A stretch of DNA of 64,000 nt, from the NCBI RefSeq assembly GCF_020165195.1, contig NZ_JAIUHR010000007.1, forward strand, positions 124,001 through 188,000, written 5' to 3'. The notes under the pieces are model-generated. The model was not told where the DNA came from. It was given only the letters and a program-made list of their open reading frames with translations, and did not search any database. Positions 29,615 through 40,235 of this stretch are shown in pieces (the first letter of the stretch is position 1; every line of letters starts with the position of its first letter). A program made the position numbers and the translations under genes. This stretch comes from Mesorhizobium sp. CA14. GTDB lineage: Bacteria; Pseudomonadota; Alphaproteobacteria; Rhizobiales; Rhizobiaceae.

Positions 29615-31024
29615 TCACAGGCGATAGGCCTTCTTGGCAAGTGTATAGGCCAACTCCCCGGCCAGCTCATGCGCCTCGTCCTCGCGCAGTCGATGCTCGG
29701 CGACGAGCCGCGCCAGGAAGGCGCAGTCGACGCGGCGCGCGACGTCATGGCGCGCCGTGATCGACGGGAAGGCGCGCGTGTCGTCATTGAAGCCGACGGT
29801 GTTGTAGAAACCGGCCGTCTCCGTGGTCATCTCGCGAAAACGGCGCATGCCTTCCGGGCTGTCGTGGAACCACCAGGCCGGTCCGAGCTTCAGCGCCGGA
29901 TAAACGCCGGCGAGCGGCGCCAGCTCGCGCGCGTAGCTGGTTTCGTCCAGCGTGAACAGGATGATCGTGAGGTCGCGCTCCAGCCCGACGCAGTCGAGCA
30001 GCGGCTTCAGCGCCGTCACATAATCGGTGCGGGTCGGGATATCGAAGCCCTTGTCGCGGCCGAATTTCTGGAAAACGGAAGGCGAATGATTGCGCCATGA
30101 TCCGGGGTGAATCTGCATCACCAGGCCGTCGTCACGGCTCATCTTGGCCATTTCGGTCAGCATCTGGGCGCGGAACAGTTTTCGCTCGCGGCCGTCCTCC
30201 GAGCCGCGGCGAATGCGGTTGAACAGCTCCTGCGCCGCCGCATCGGAGAGATTGGCGGTCTCGGCGGTCGGGTGGCCGTGATCGGATGAGGTGGCGCCGA
30301 ACTCCTTGAAATAGGCGCGGCGCTTTCGATGCGCGTCGAGATAGCCGGCCCATGTGCCGGTATCGCATCCGGTGATTTCGCCGAGGCGATCGAGATTGGC
30401 CGAGAACCCCTCGAAATCGGGATCGACGACGGCGTCCGGCCGGTAGGCGGTGACGACGCGGCCGCTCCAGCCGCTGTCGCGGATCATACGGTGCCATTTG
30501 AGGTCGTCGAGCGCGCCTTCGGTCGTCGCGATCACCTCGATGTTGAAGCGCTCGAACAGCGCGCGCGGCCGATAGTCGTCACGCTGCAGCAGCGTGGCAA
30601 TCGTATCGTAAGTGCGGTCGGCGCTGGTCGCGGTGAGCGGCTCCTCGATGCCGAACAGATGTTCGAACACGTGGTCGAGCCAGAGCCGTGTCGGCGTGCC
30701 GCGGAAGAGATAATAATGCTCGGCGAAGCGCCGCCAGATCGCCCGGCCATCGGTCTCGACCGGCGAACCGTCGAGCGCCGGCACGCCGAGCTCTTCCAGC
30801 CGCACGCCCTGGCTGAACAGCATGCGAAAAATGTAATGGTCCGGCACGATGAGCAGCTGTGCGGGGTCCGGAAACGGCTCGTCGAGCGCATACCAGCGCG
30901 GGTCGGTATGACCATGCGGGCTGACGATGGGCAGGTCCCGAACCGAAGCGTAAATCGCGCGTGCGAGCGAAAGCAGGCGCCCTTCGGCGGCGAACAGCAG
31001 ATCCGGATCGGTCAATGCGGCCAC
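29615..31024 (-). CDS. uxaC: Glucuronate (uronate) isomerase
   Basis: 469 residues starting with GTG, preceded by GGAGGAGGG. It carries PIVSPHGHTDPRWYA near the N-terminus (metal-binding His-x-His), GVYPALKLGPAWWFHDSPEGMRRFRE and TVGFNDDTRAFPSI, all typical of UxaC. It converts D-glucuronate to fructuronate and galacturonate to tagaturonate. The next step, a UxuB-type reductase, is divergently encoded 181 bp away. Confidence 0.95.
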   Translation of the reverse strand: MAALTDPDLLFAAEGRLLSLARAIYASVRDLPIVSPHGHTDPRWYALDEPFPDPAQLLIVPDHYIFRMLFSQGVRLEELGVPALDGSPVETDGRAIWRRFAEHYYLFRGTPTRLWLDHVFEHLFGIEEPLTATSADRTYDTIATLLQRDDYRPRALFERFNIEVIATTEGALDDLKWHRMIRDSGWSGRVVTAYRPDAVVDPDFEGFSANLDRLGEITGCDTGTWAGYLDAHRKRRAYFKEFGATSSDHGHPTAETANLSDAAAQELFNRIRRGSEDGRERKLFRAQMLTEMAKMSRDDGLVMQIHPGSWRNHSPSVFQKFGRDKGFDIPTRTDYVTALKPLLDCVGLERDLTIILFTLDETSYARELAPLAGVYPALKLGPAWWFHDSPEGMRRFREMTTETAGFYNTVGFNDDTRAFPSITARHDVARRVDCAFLARLVAEHRLREDEAHELAGELAYTLAKKAYRL

Positions 31025-31205
31025 GTCGATCCCTCCTCCGGCGATCCACCGGTAGGGTCCGGGAGAAATGCTGTCAACACACGAAAGCTGCGCCCGTTAC
31101 GCGTACGGCAGCCATTGTCGGCGGCAGCGGCGGATGCTACGCCGCCACCCATCTTTGCCGTCATCCGGGCGGCCTGGCCGTAAGCGATTGGAGACTTCAC
31201 ATTCG

Positions 31206-32690
31206 ATGAAGAAGCGCCTGTCGAACACGACGATTGCGAATGTGCCGGCCGCCATCCCGCGCTATGACCGCCGCGCGGTCACGCCCGGCATCGTCCATCT
31301 TGGGGTCGGCGCTTTTCATCGTGCCCACCAGGCCGCCTATGTCGATGCCTGTCTGGCGGACGGCGAGAGCGATTGGGGCATCATCGGCGTCTCGCTGCGC
31401 AGCCCTGACACGCGCGATGCGCTCAAGCCGCAGGACGAGCTCTACACGCTGGCAATCCGGGACAGCGCCGGCGAACAGCTGCAGGTCATCGGCTCGATCC
31501 AATCCTTGCTCGTCGCCCCGGAGGACCCGGGCGCGGTGCTCGCCGCGCTGACCGACCCGCGCATCCGCATCGTCACGCTCACCATCACCGAAAAGGCTTA
31601 TCTCAGGGCAGCCGACGGCGCGCTCGACAGCGCGCATCCCGATATTGTTCACGACCTCGCCAACCCGGGATCGGCGAAGACGGCGCATGGATTTCTCGCC
31701 GAATCGCTTGCGCGCCGCCGGGCCGCCGGCGCGCCTGCCTTCACCGTCCTCTGCTGCGACAACCTGCCAGCCAACGGCGCCACGCTGCACCGGTTGTTGA
31801 TCGAGTTCGCGAAATTGCGCGATGCTGATCTTGCGCGCCATGTCGCCGACGAAGTCGCCTTCCCGTCTTCCATGGTCGACCGCATCGTGCCGGCGACCAC
31901 CGATGCCGACCGGGCGCGCGTCGCGCAACAGCTCGGCGTCGAGGACGCCTGGCCGGTGATGACCGAGCCGTTCCGGCAATGGGTAATTGAGGACCGCTTT
32001 CCGGCCGGACGGCCGGCTTGGGAGAAATTCGGCGTCGCCATGGTCGAGGATGTCGGCCCCTTCGAGGACATGAAGCTCAGGCTGCTCAACGGCGCGCATT
32101 CGGGCATCGCCTATCTCGGCCTGCTCAGCGGCCACGCCACCGTCGACCGCGCCTTTGTCGATCCGTCGATCCGGCAATTCGTCGATGCGCTATGGCAGGA
32201 GGCCATCCCAACGCTGCCGCAGGATGCCGGGCTCGACACAAGCGCCTACACGGCCGAGCTCGCCGCGCGCTTTTCCAACACCGCGCTTGCCCACCGCACC
32301 GCACAGATCGCCAATGACGGCAGCCAGAAGCTGCCGCAGCGCATCGTCGCCTCCGCCCTCGCCCGGCTGGAGGCTGGCTTGCTGCCGGAACATCTGTCGC
32401 TGGTTGTCGCCGCCTGGATCGCCGCATGCGCCGCGCGCCGTGGCAGTTTGCCTGATGGTCACTTCACCGATCCGCTCGATGCGGCGCTCAGCGACCTGTT
32501 CGGCCGCAACCTGCCAACGGCAACGATGGCCAAGGCCGTGTTCGACCTCGCCGGCTTTGCCAAAGGCCATCCAGAACGACAGAAGTTGATCGAGTTTGTC
32601 GCCACCCACCTCGTCCATTTCAAGCAGGGCGGTCCGAAGCTGGCTCTTGCCGCGCTCGGCATCGGTAGCAAGAGTGGAACAGCCGGATAG
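31206..32690 (+). CDS. uxuB: Mannitol dehydrogenase-family oxidoreductase, probably fructuronate reductase
   Basis: 494 residues from ATG at 31206, with GGAGAC just upstream; the frame extends upstream without similarity. HLGVGAFHRAHQAAYVD is the NAD-binding N-terminus. MVDRIVPATT and EDVGPFEDMKLRLLNGAHSGIAYLG, with the catalytic Lys-x5-Asn-x2-His arrangement, are family hallmarks. Members include mannitol, fructuronate and tagaturonate reductases. The divergent uxaC argues for fructuronate to mannonate (UxuB). Mannitol oxidation (MtlK) cannot be excluded from sequence alone. Confidence 0.85.
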   Translation: MKKRLSNTTIANVPAAIPRYDRRAVTPGIVHLGVGAFHRAHQAAYVDACLADGESDWGIIGVSLRSPDTRDALKPQDELYTLAIRDSAGEQLQVIGSIQSLLVAPEDPGAVLAALTDPRIRIVTLTITEKAYLRAADGALDSAHPDIVHDLANPGSAKTAHGFLAESLARRRAAGAPAFTVLCCDNLPANGATLHRLLIEFAKLRDADLARHVADEVAFPSSMVDRIVPATTDADRARVAQQLGVEDAWPVMTEPFRQWVIEDRFPAGRPAWEKFGVAMVEDVGPFEDMKLRLLNGAHSGIAYLGLLSGHATVDRAFVDPSIRQFVDALWQEAIPTLPQDAGLDTSAYTAELAARFSNTALAHRTAQIANDGSQKLPQRIVASALARLEAGLLPEHLSLVVAAWIAACAARRGSLPDGHFTDPLDAALSDLFGRNLPTATMAKAVFDLAGFAKGHPERQKLIEFVATHLVHFKQGGPKLALAALGIGSKSGTAG

Positions 32691-32829
32691 CGTTTGTGCC
32701 CGGTATTGGCTCGACGGTGAGCCGGGACGACTTCACACTTGTTCGCCGGCCGACCCGTTCACCACCTGCCGCGCGGCATAGTCGACCCGGTTCGCATTCG
32801 GGACTCTTTGGCGAGCGAAAAGCGGCAAC

Positions 32830-32857
32830 AAAAAAGGCGGGGACAAGCCCCACCTTT
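32830..32857 (-). terminator. Terminator of the atpHAGDC operon
   Basis: On the minus strand AAAGGTGGGG-CTTGT-CCCCGCCTTT followed by TTT forms a stable stem with a T-run about 25 bases beyond the atpC stop. Confidence 0.85.
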
Positions 32858-32882
32858 CTCAATCACTTATCGGCAGCCGAAA

Positions 32883-33290
32883 TCAGGCCGGCAGCAGCGC
32901 GCCTTCCAGCGTGGTGAGCTGGCTGAGGAACTGCTCCGCCTTGCTGCGGCTCTCGTCGTCCTTGGCGTCGGCCGCATCTTCCTTGGCCTCCTGGATGCGG
33001 CGGGCGAGGTCGGCGCGGTCGATATCGTTCACATGCGTTGCCGATTCGGCAAGAAGCGTGCAGCCGGAAGGCAGGATGTCGGCGAAACCGCCGAACACGA
33101 CGAAGCGCTCTTCCTTGCCGCCCGCGGTCTTTATCGTGACGACGCCGGGCTTGATGGTCGTCATGACCGGCGCGTGCTGCGCCATCACCGTCATCTCGCC
33201 TTCGGCACCGGGTATCACGACGGACTCGACCTGCTCGGAAACGAGCAGCTTTTCCGGCGAGACCAGTTCGAACTTGAAAGCTTCAGCCAT
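32883..33290 (-). CDS. atpC: F1 ATP synthase epsilon subunit
   Basis: 135 residues from ATG at 33290 (MAEAFKFELVSPEKLL); the open frame begins two codons earlier at a TTG. MTVMAQHAPVMTTIKPGVV and FVVFGGFADILPSG are the epsilon beta-barrel hallmarks, and the helical C-terminus has Asp/Glu/Lys repeats. It regulates F1 activity. The upstream gap to atpD is filled by a repeat and no Shine-Dalgarno is evident, odd for a highly expressed subunit. Confidence 0.95.
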   Translation of the reverse strand: MAEAFKFELVSPEKLLVSEQVESVVIPGAEGEMTVMAQHAPVMTTIKPGVVTIKTAGGKEERFVVFGGFADILPSGCTLLAESATHVNDIDRADLARRIQEAKEDAADAKDDESRSKAEQFLSQLTTLEGALLPA

Positions 33291-33296
33291 ATTCAA

Positions 33297-33388
33297 TTTA
33301 GCGAGTAGGGAATAGCGAGTAGCGAGTAGTGAAGAAACTCGCCAAACCCGTTGCTCCCTATTCGCTACTCCCTATTCGCTATTCGCTT
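33297..33388. repeat. GCGAGTA/GGGAATA inverted repeat between atpD and atpC
   Basis: Left arm GCGAGTAGGGAATAGCGAGT and a right arm made of the complementary units (CTCCCTATTCGCTACTCCC TATTCGC) are separated by about 30 bases. It occupies the whole atpD-atpC gap inside the operon. Confidence 0.65.
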
Positions 33389-33390
33389 TC

Positions 33391-34986
<1,596 letters not shown>

Positions 34987-35031
34987 CTATCCGTTGCTCA
35001 CGCCGCCCGCCGGGTATCCCGCGGCGCGTGA

Positions 35032-35919
35032 TTAGAGCGCCTCGGCGCCCGAAATGATCTCGATCAGTTCCTTGGTGATCTGCGCCTGCCGCTGGCGATT
35101 GTAGGTGATCGACAGCTTGTTGATCATGTCGCCGGCATTGCGCGTCGCATTGTCCATCGCGCTCATCTTGGCGCCCATCTCGCCGGCTGCGTTTTCAAGC
35201 AACGCCCGGAAGATCTGCACCGCGATGTTGCGCGGGATGAGGTCGGAGAGGATCTCGCCCGGTTCCGGCTCGTATTCGTAGACGGCATTGCCGCCACTGG
35301 TCGCCTCGGGAGCGGTCGACCCGGCGGCCGCCGCCGGGATGATCTGCTGCGCCGTCGGGATCTGGCTGATCACCGACTTGAACTGCGAATAGAACAGCGT
35401 GCAGATGTCGAAGCCGCCCTCGTTGAAGAGGTGGATGACCTTGCGCGCGATCGCATCGGCATTGACGAAGCCCAGCGTCTTCACTTCGCGCAGGTCGACA
35501 CGCTCCAGGATCATCGAAGCGTAATCTCGGCGCAGGATGTCATAGCCCTTCTTGCCGACGCAGATGATCTTCACCTGCTTGCCGTCGGCCAGCAGCCGGC
35601 GGATGTGGTCGCGGGCGAGACGCGCGATCTGCGAGTTGAAGCCGCCGCACAGGCCGCGCTCTGCGGTGCAGACGATGAGCAGGTGCACATCATCCCGGCC
35701 GGTGCCCGTCATCAGCGCCGGGGCATCGCCGCCGCCGCCGATCGCCTGGGTGATGTTGGCCAGAACCGCGCCCATGCGCTCGGAATAGGGTCTGGCTGCT
35801 TCCGCAGCTTCCTGCGCGCGACGCAGCTTCGCCGCGGCGACCATCTGCATCGCCTTGGTGATCTTCTGCGTCGCCTTGACCGAGGCGATACGGTTACGAA
35901 GGTCTTTTAACGAAGCCAT
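35032..35919 (-). CDS. atpG: F1 ATP synthase gamma subunit
   Basis: 295 residues. [24 protein letters not shown], the N-terminal rotor helix, and [32 protein letters not shown], the C-terminal helix, are diagnostic. It forms the central stalk. It sits between atpA and atpD in the standard order. Confidence 0.98.
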   Translation of the reverse strand: MASLKDLRNRIASVKATQKITKAMQMVAAAKLRRAQEAAEAARPYSERMGAVLANITQAIGGGGDAPALMTGTGRDDVHLLIVCTAERGLCGGFNSQIARLARDHIRRLLADGKQVKIICVGKKGYDILRRDYASMILERVDLREVKTLGFVNADAIARKVIHLFNEGGFDICTLFYSQFKSVISQIPTAQQIIPAAAAGSTAPEATSGGNAVYEYEPEPGEILSDLIPRNIAVQIFRALLENAAGEMGAKMSAMDNATRNAGDMINKLSITYNRQRQAQITKELIEIISGAEAL

Positions 35920-35948
35920 GCTTCAAACCTGATCCCGTCCAGCTTCGT

Positions 35949-37478
35949 TCAAGCGAAGGTCTTGGCGAAGGCGTCGATCTCGGCCTTGAGCTTGGCGCGC
36001 AAATCGTCCGACAGCGCCTTCTCCTTGCGGATAGCATCGAGCACATCCTTGCCGGCTGAGCGCATGTGGCTGAGCAGCCCATGCTCGAATTTGCCGACCT
36101 GGTTCAGCGCCAGCTTGTCGAGATAGCCGTTGACGCCGGCGAAGATCACCGCGACCTGCTCCTCGACCTTGAGCGGCGCGAATTGCGGCTGCTTGAGCAG
36201 CTCCGTCAGGCGCGAACCGCGATTGAGCAGACGCTGCGTTGCCGCGTCGAGGTCGGAGCCGAACTGCGCGAAGGCAGCCATTTCGCGATACTGCGCGAGC
36301 TCGCCCTTGATGGAGCCGGCGACCTGCTTCATCGCCTTGATCTGCGCCGAGGAGCCGACGCGCGACACCGACAGGCCGACGTTCACTGCAGGGCGGATGC
36401 CCTGGAAGAACAGGTTGGTTTCGAGGAAGATCTGGCCGTCGGTGATCGAGATCACGTTGGTCGGGATATAGGCCGACACGTCGTTGGCCTGCGTCTCGAT
36501 GATCGGCAGCGCGGTCAGCGACCCGTTGCCGTTGTCGTCATTGAGCTTGGCGGCGCGCTCGAGCAGGCGCGAGTGCAGGTAGAAGACGTCGCCCGGATAG
36601 GCTTCGCGGCCCGGCGGGCGGCGCAGCAGGAGCGACATCTGGCGATAGGCGACGGCCTGCTTCGACAGATCGTCATAGCTGATCAGCGCATGCATGCCGT
36701 TGTCGCGGAAATATTCGCCCATGGTGCAGGCGGTGAACGGCGCCAGGAACTGCATCGGCGCCGGATCGGACGCGGTGGCGGCGACGATGATGGAATAGTC
36801 GAGCGCGCCGCGCTCTTCCAGCACCTTGACGAACTGCGCGACGGTCGAGCGCTTCTGGCCGACGGCGACGTAGACGCAGTAGAGCTTTTCCTTCTCGGGG
36901 CCGTTGTCGTGCACCGACTTCTGGTTCAGCATCGTGTCGAGGATGATGGCGGTCTTGCCGGTCTGGCGGTCGCCGATGACCAGCTCGCGCTGGCCGCGGC
37001 CGACCGGGATCAGCGCGTCGATGGCCTTGAGACCGGTCGACATCGGCTCATGCACCGACTTGCGCGGGATGATGCCGGGCGCCTTGACGTCGACACGCTT
37101 GCGTTCGGTTGCCTTGATCGGGCCCTTGCCGTCGATCGGATTGCCCAGCGCGTCGACGACGCGGCCGAGCAGGCCCATGCCGACAGGCGCGTCGACGATG
37201 GCGCCGGTGCGCTTGACGGTGTCGCCTTCCTTGATGTCGCGGTCGTTGCCGAAGATGACGACGCCGACATTGTCGGCTTCGAGGTTCAGCGCCATGCCGC
37301 GGATGCCGCCCGGGAATTCGACCATCTCACCGGCCTGGACATTGTCGAGGCCGTAGACGCGGGCGATGCCGTCACCGACGGACAGAACCTGACCGACTTC
37401 GGAGACCTCGGCCTCCTTGCCGAAATTCTTGATCTGGTCTTTCAGAATTGCGGAAATTTCCGCGGCGCGGATGTCCAT
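35949..37478 (-). CDS. atpA: F1 ATP synthase alpha subunit
   Basis: 509 residues. [17 protein letters not shown], the Walker-type [10 protein letters not shown], and the C-terminal [34 protein letters not shown] are standard. Non-catalytic nucleotide-binding subunit of F1. Its start overlaps the atpH stop (TGATG). Confidence 0.98.
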   Translation of the reverse strand: MDIRAAEISAILKDQIKNFGKEAEVSEVGQVLSVGDGIARVYGLDNVQAGEMVEFPGGIRGMALNLEADNVGVVIFGNDRDIKEGDTVKRTGAIVDAPVGMGLLGRVVDALGNPIDGKGPIKATERKRVDVKAPGIIPRKSVHEPMSTGLKAIDALIPVGRGQRELVIGDRQTGKTAIILDTMLNQKSVHDNGPEKEKLYCVYVAVGQKRSTVAQFVKVLEERGALDYSIIVAATASDPAPMQFLAPFTACTMGEYFRDNGMHALISYDDLSKQAVAYRQMSLLLRRPPGREAYPGDVFYLHSRLLERAAKLNDDNGNGSLTALPIIETQANDVSAYIPTNVISITDGQIFLETNLFFQGIRPAVNVGLSVSRVGSSAQIKAMKQVAGSIKGELAQYREMAAFAQFGSDLDAATQRLLNRGSRLTELLKQPQFAPLKVEEQVAVIFAGVNGYLDKLALNQVGKFEHGLLSHMRSAGKDVLDAIRKEKALSDDLRAKLKAEIDAFAKTFA

Positions 37479-38038
37479 CAGCCGACCTCTTTCAGTGCAA
37501 GCTTGAGCGAATTGAGTTTGGTTTTGAGCGACGTATCGATCTGGCGCGAGCCCATCTTGACGACCAGGCCGCCGAGCAGCGACGGATCGACGGTCATGGC
37601 GATGGCCACATCCTTGCCGGCGATGCTCTTCAGCGTCGCCTTGAGTTCAGCCTGCTGCGCATCCGTCAGTGCATGCGCCGAGGTGACCTCGGCGGATGCC
37701 TCGCCGCGATGGTCGGCGGCGATCTGGCGGAACGCCTTGATCATGCCGGGCACCGCGAACAGGCGGCGGTTCTTGGCGACGACGCGCAGGAAATTGCCGA
37801 CCAGGCCGGTGATGTTGGCGTTGTCGGCGATGGCCGCAATGGCCTTTGCCTGGTCCTCGCTGGAAAACACCGGGCTGTTGATCAGCCGCGCGAGATCGTC
37901 GCTGCCGTTGAGCATCGCCTCGAAGCTGCCGAGATCCGCCTCGACCTGGGCGATCGAATTGTCCTGCAGCGCGAGCTCGAACAGCGAGCCGGCATAGCGC
38001 TCTGCGACAGCTGAGATTGGCGATGACGATTGGGCCAC
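37478..38038 (-). CDS. atpH: F1 ATP synthase delta subunit
   Basis: 186 residues. [17 protein letters not shown] at the start and [29 protein letters not shown] at the end are characteristic of the delta/OSCP stator subunit. First gene of the leftward F1 operon. The Fo genes are not in the window, in line with their separate location in most alphaproteobacteria. Confidence 0.97.
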   Translation of the reverse strand: MAQSSSPISAVAERYAGSLFELALQDNSIAQVEADLGSFEAMLNGSDDLARLINSPVFSSEDQAKAIAAIADNANITGLVGNFLRVVAKNRRLFAVPGMIKAFRQIAADHRGEASAEVTSAHALTDAQQAELKATLKSIAGKDVAIAMTVDPSLLGGLVVKMGSRQIDTSLKTKLNSLKLALKEVG

Positions 38039-38102
38039 GGACCGTCTTTTCTCTTGTCTGACAGGCCGCAGATTGTTGGCGCGAGCGAAAACTCTGGCTA
38101 AA

Positions 38103-38131
38103 TCTTTGACCTTACTGCGATTTTTCCAAGC
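38103..38131 (-). promoter_or_regulatory. Possible promoter for the atpHAGDC operon
   Basis: On the minus strand CTTGGA (38131-38126), 17 bases, AAAGAT (38108-38103), about 70 bases before the atpH ATG. The -10 match is moderate. The 247-bp gap above it has no other supported feature. Confidence 0.35.
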
Positions 38132-38285
38132 ACGGAGGCGCGGCTTCCGCTATCCCCGGTCGAAAGTCGATTGCCGTCTAGCACAGGCTTTTTAAGACCG
38201 CAATGCATCGTCCGGCATGGTTTTCAGGCACTTTTGTCGCATCACGCGAATAAGGCCAAGCTCAATCGTTGGATTAGTCGCGGAT

Positions 38286-38681
38286 TCACGGCACCAAGCC
38301 GAACGCAAAGGCCAGCGGCAGCGCCGCCAGCGCCAATTCAAGCACGATCGAAGTCCAGTTGAAAGGGGTGTTGGCGCCGTCCGACATCATCGACAAAAGC
38401 CGGCCGAAGGCGGTGAACAGCCAGGAGAAGCCCAGCGCCATGTAGAGCAGCGGCTGCGCCAGGAGAATGCAGCACAGGCTGACGCCGAGGTAGAAGCCCG
38501 ACATGCGGCCGCGTCCCTCGGCGATCGCCGCCGCCTTCTCCGGCCTCGGCTGCAGGCGCAGCACGCGAAACGCAAGCCCCGGCGCCAGGAACAGGAACAG
38601 GCCGAGGGCCAGGGTCACGACGGCGCTCGACCAGGCCAGCCATTCGCCCTGGCTCGCCGGCCACGGAAACGCGAACTCCAT
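38286..38681 (-). CDS. Small four-helix membrane protein (DUF4345-like)
   Basis: 131 residues from MEFAFPWP, chosen because AGGGGGGAA lies upstream. Four hydrophobic helices alternate with short loops. GRMSGFYLGVSL, LFTAFGRLLSMMSDGAN and the closing ELALAALPLAFAF resemble DUF4345. No catalytic residues are visible and function is unknown. It reads the same way as the atp operon but ends about 250 bp before atpH. Confidence 0.65.
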   Translation of the reverse strand: MEFAFPWPASQGEWLAWSSAVVTLALGLFLFLAPGLAFRVLRLQPRPEKAAAIAEGRGRMSGFYLGVSLCCILLAQPLLYMALGFSWLFTAFGRLLSMMSDGANTPFNWTSIVLELALAALPLAFAFGLVP

Positions 38682-38777
38682 AAATTCCCCCCTCTTATTT
38701 CTTGTTCTCAACACCGGCATTCTAGCGAGGGAACGAAAGCGCGCCAGAGGACGGCGGGCACATTAGAAGCGGCGCAA

Positions 38778-39473
38778 TCAGGCGAGCGCGAAATCGACCG
38801 CGGCCGCGGCATGGATGCGCGTGGTGTCGAATACCGGAACGTCGAAATCGCCCTGGCCGATCAGCATGGTGATCTCGGTGCAGCCCATGATGACGCCATC
38901 TACCTGGTCGGTGCGCCGCATCCGGCCGATCTCGTCGAGATAGGCGGATTTCGATTCGGATTTGACGATGCCCTGGCAGAGCTCGTCATAGATCACCTTG
39001 TGCACCATGTCGCGGCCGGCCTGGTCCGGCACCACGGGTTCCAGGCCGTATTTGTCGGCGAGACGGCCCTTGTAGAAATCCTGCTCCATGGTGAAGCGCG
39101 TTGCCAGCAGCGCCGGCCGCTTCACGCCGGCATCGAGGACAGCCTGCGCGGTGGCGTCGGCGATATGGACGAGCGGGATCGATATGGCGGCCTGCACCGC
39201 GTCGGCGAGCTTGTGCATGGTGTTGGTGCAGATCACCAGGCCCTCTGCGCCTCCCGCTTCCAGCTTGCGCGCGGCTTCCACCAGAACAGTGCCGGCGCCT
39301 TCCCAGTCGCCCGCATGCTGGCGTTCGGCAATCTCGGCGAAATCGAACGACCACAACAACAGCTTGGCCGAACGCAGCCCGCCCAGCCGCTCGCGCACGA
39401 TCTCGTTGAGCAGGCGGTAATAGATCGCCGTCGATTCCCAGCTCATGCCGCCGATGAGGCCGAGGGTTTTCAT
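38778..39473 (-). CDS. Aspartate/glutamate racemase family protein
   Basis: 231 residues. MKTLGLIGGMSWEST at the N-terminus and the two catalytic cysteines in CTNTMHK and MGCTEI are the PLP-independent racemase signature. The YgeA-like layout fits amino-acid racemases with broad substrates. It starts at 39473; the open frame runs on into the toxin-antitoxin promoter region. Confidence 0.9.
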   Translation of the reverse strand: MKTLGLIGGMSWESTAIYYRLLNEIVRERLGGLRSAKLLLWSFDFAEIAERQHAGDWEGAGTVLVEAARKLEAGGAEGLVICTNTMHKLADAVQAAISIPLVHIADATAQAVLDAGVKRPALLATRFTMEQDFYKGRLADKYGLEPVVPDQAGRDMVHKVIYDELCQGIVKSESKSAYLDEIGRMRRTDQVDGVIMGCTEITMLIGQGDFDVPVFDTTRIHAAAAVDFALA

Positions 39474-39479
39474 CCGGGG

Positions 39480-39508
39480 CTTGTTCCCTTGGTATGCAAT
39501 CTCTATAT
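39480..39508 (+). promoter_or_regulatory. Promoter of toxin-antitoxin module 1
   Basis: CTTGTT (39480-39485), 17 bases, CTATAT (39503-39508), a near-perfect match to the alphaproteobacterial consensus. The antitoxin TTG is 32 bases further on, behind AGAGAGG. Confidence 0.65.
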
Positions 39509-39540
39509 TGTGACCACACGAGACTACAAGAGAGGCAACC

Positions 39541-39783
39541 TTGAAAACCGTCCAGCTTCGGGAGGCTAAGGCAGGGCTGTCGGCACTCGTCGAGGCCGCG
39601 GGAAATGGTGAGCCTACTACCATCACTAGGCATGGCAAGCCAGCAGCGGCCATCGTATCCGTCGAAGACTTGCAAAAGCTTTATCCGGTCAAGCGTCGAA
39701 ATTTCGGAGAGTTCCTTCTGACTTATCCGGGGGGGATCGAGCTTGAAAGGAACGCGTCACCGTCGCGGGACGTCGACCTTTGA
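39541..39783 (+). CDS. Phd/YefM-type antitoxin 1
   Basis: 80 residues starting with TTG. MKTVQLREAKAGLSALVEAA...TTITRHGKPAAAIVSVEDL is the Phd/YefM DNA-binding fold. The C-terminus (ERNASPSRDVDL) is the toxin-neutralising tail. It ends four bases into the toxin gene and probably represses its own promoter. Confidence 0.9.
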   Translation: MKTVQLREAKAGLSALVEAAGNGEPTTITRHGKPAAAIVSVEDLQKLYPVKRRNFGEFLLTYPGGIELERNASPSRDVDL

Positions 39784-40235
39784 GCGGCTATCTTATCGAT
39801 ACGTCCATCTTATCGGCACTTGCGCCTGGAAAACCGCCTCTTGCAAAAGACATCGCCGACTGGATCGTGGCGCAGGGCGCAAAGCAAGCACTCTTCGTAC
39901 CGGTTATAGCCATCACCGAGATCGAGAAAGGCATTTGCAAGCTGGCTCGCGCCGGAGCGACAAAACGCGCTGAGGGTCTCGCTGCCTGGCTCAACGAAAC
40001 TATCGAAGACTTCGCGGATCAAATTCTGGAGGTCAATTCTGATATAGCGCGCAGGGCGGGTCAAATGGAGGAAGCGGCCTCCGCTCAAGGAAAGAATCCG
40101 GGGCTGGCGGACATATTGATCGCGGCCACCGCGGCAACCAACGAACTCACTGTGATAACAGCAAATATCAGGCACTTTGAGGCGCTGGGCGTTTGGTGCA
40201 GGAATATCCTGCAAGACCCACTAGTCCCCGACTAG
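39780..40235 (+). CDS. vapC: VapC-type PIN-domain toxin 1
   Basis: 151 residues from a TTG that overlaps the antitoxin stop (TTGA). PIN acidic residues are present in LIDTSIL (Asp), AITEIEKGI (Glu) and GLADILIAATA (Asp), with VITANIRHF near the end. VapC toxins are Mg-dependent RNases, often cutting initiator tRNA or the sarcin-ricin loop. The length is slightly above the usual 130-140 residues. Confidence 0.9.
   Translation: MSGYLIDTSILSALAPGKPPLAKDIADWIVAQGAKQALFVPVIAITEIEKGICKLARAGATKRAEGLAAWLNETIEDFADQILEVNSDIARRAGQMEEAASAQGKNPGLADILIAATAATNELTVITANIRHFEALGVWCRNILQDPLVPD

Noticed and set aside
36066..37997. 643-residue plus-strand ORF opposite atpA/atpH
   Set aside because: Antisense shadow of two strongly recognised subunits; no independent signal.
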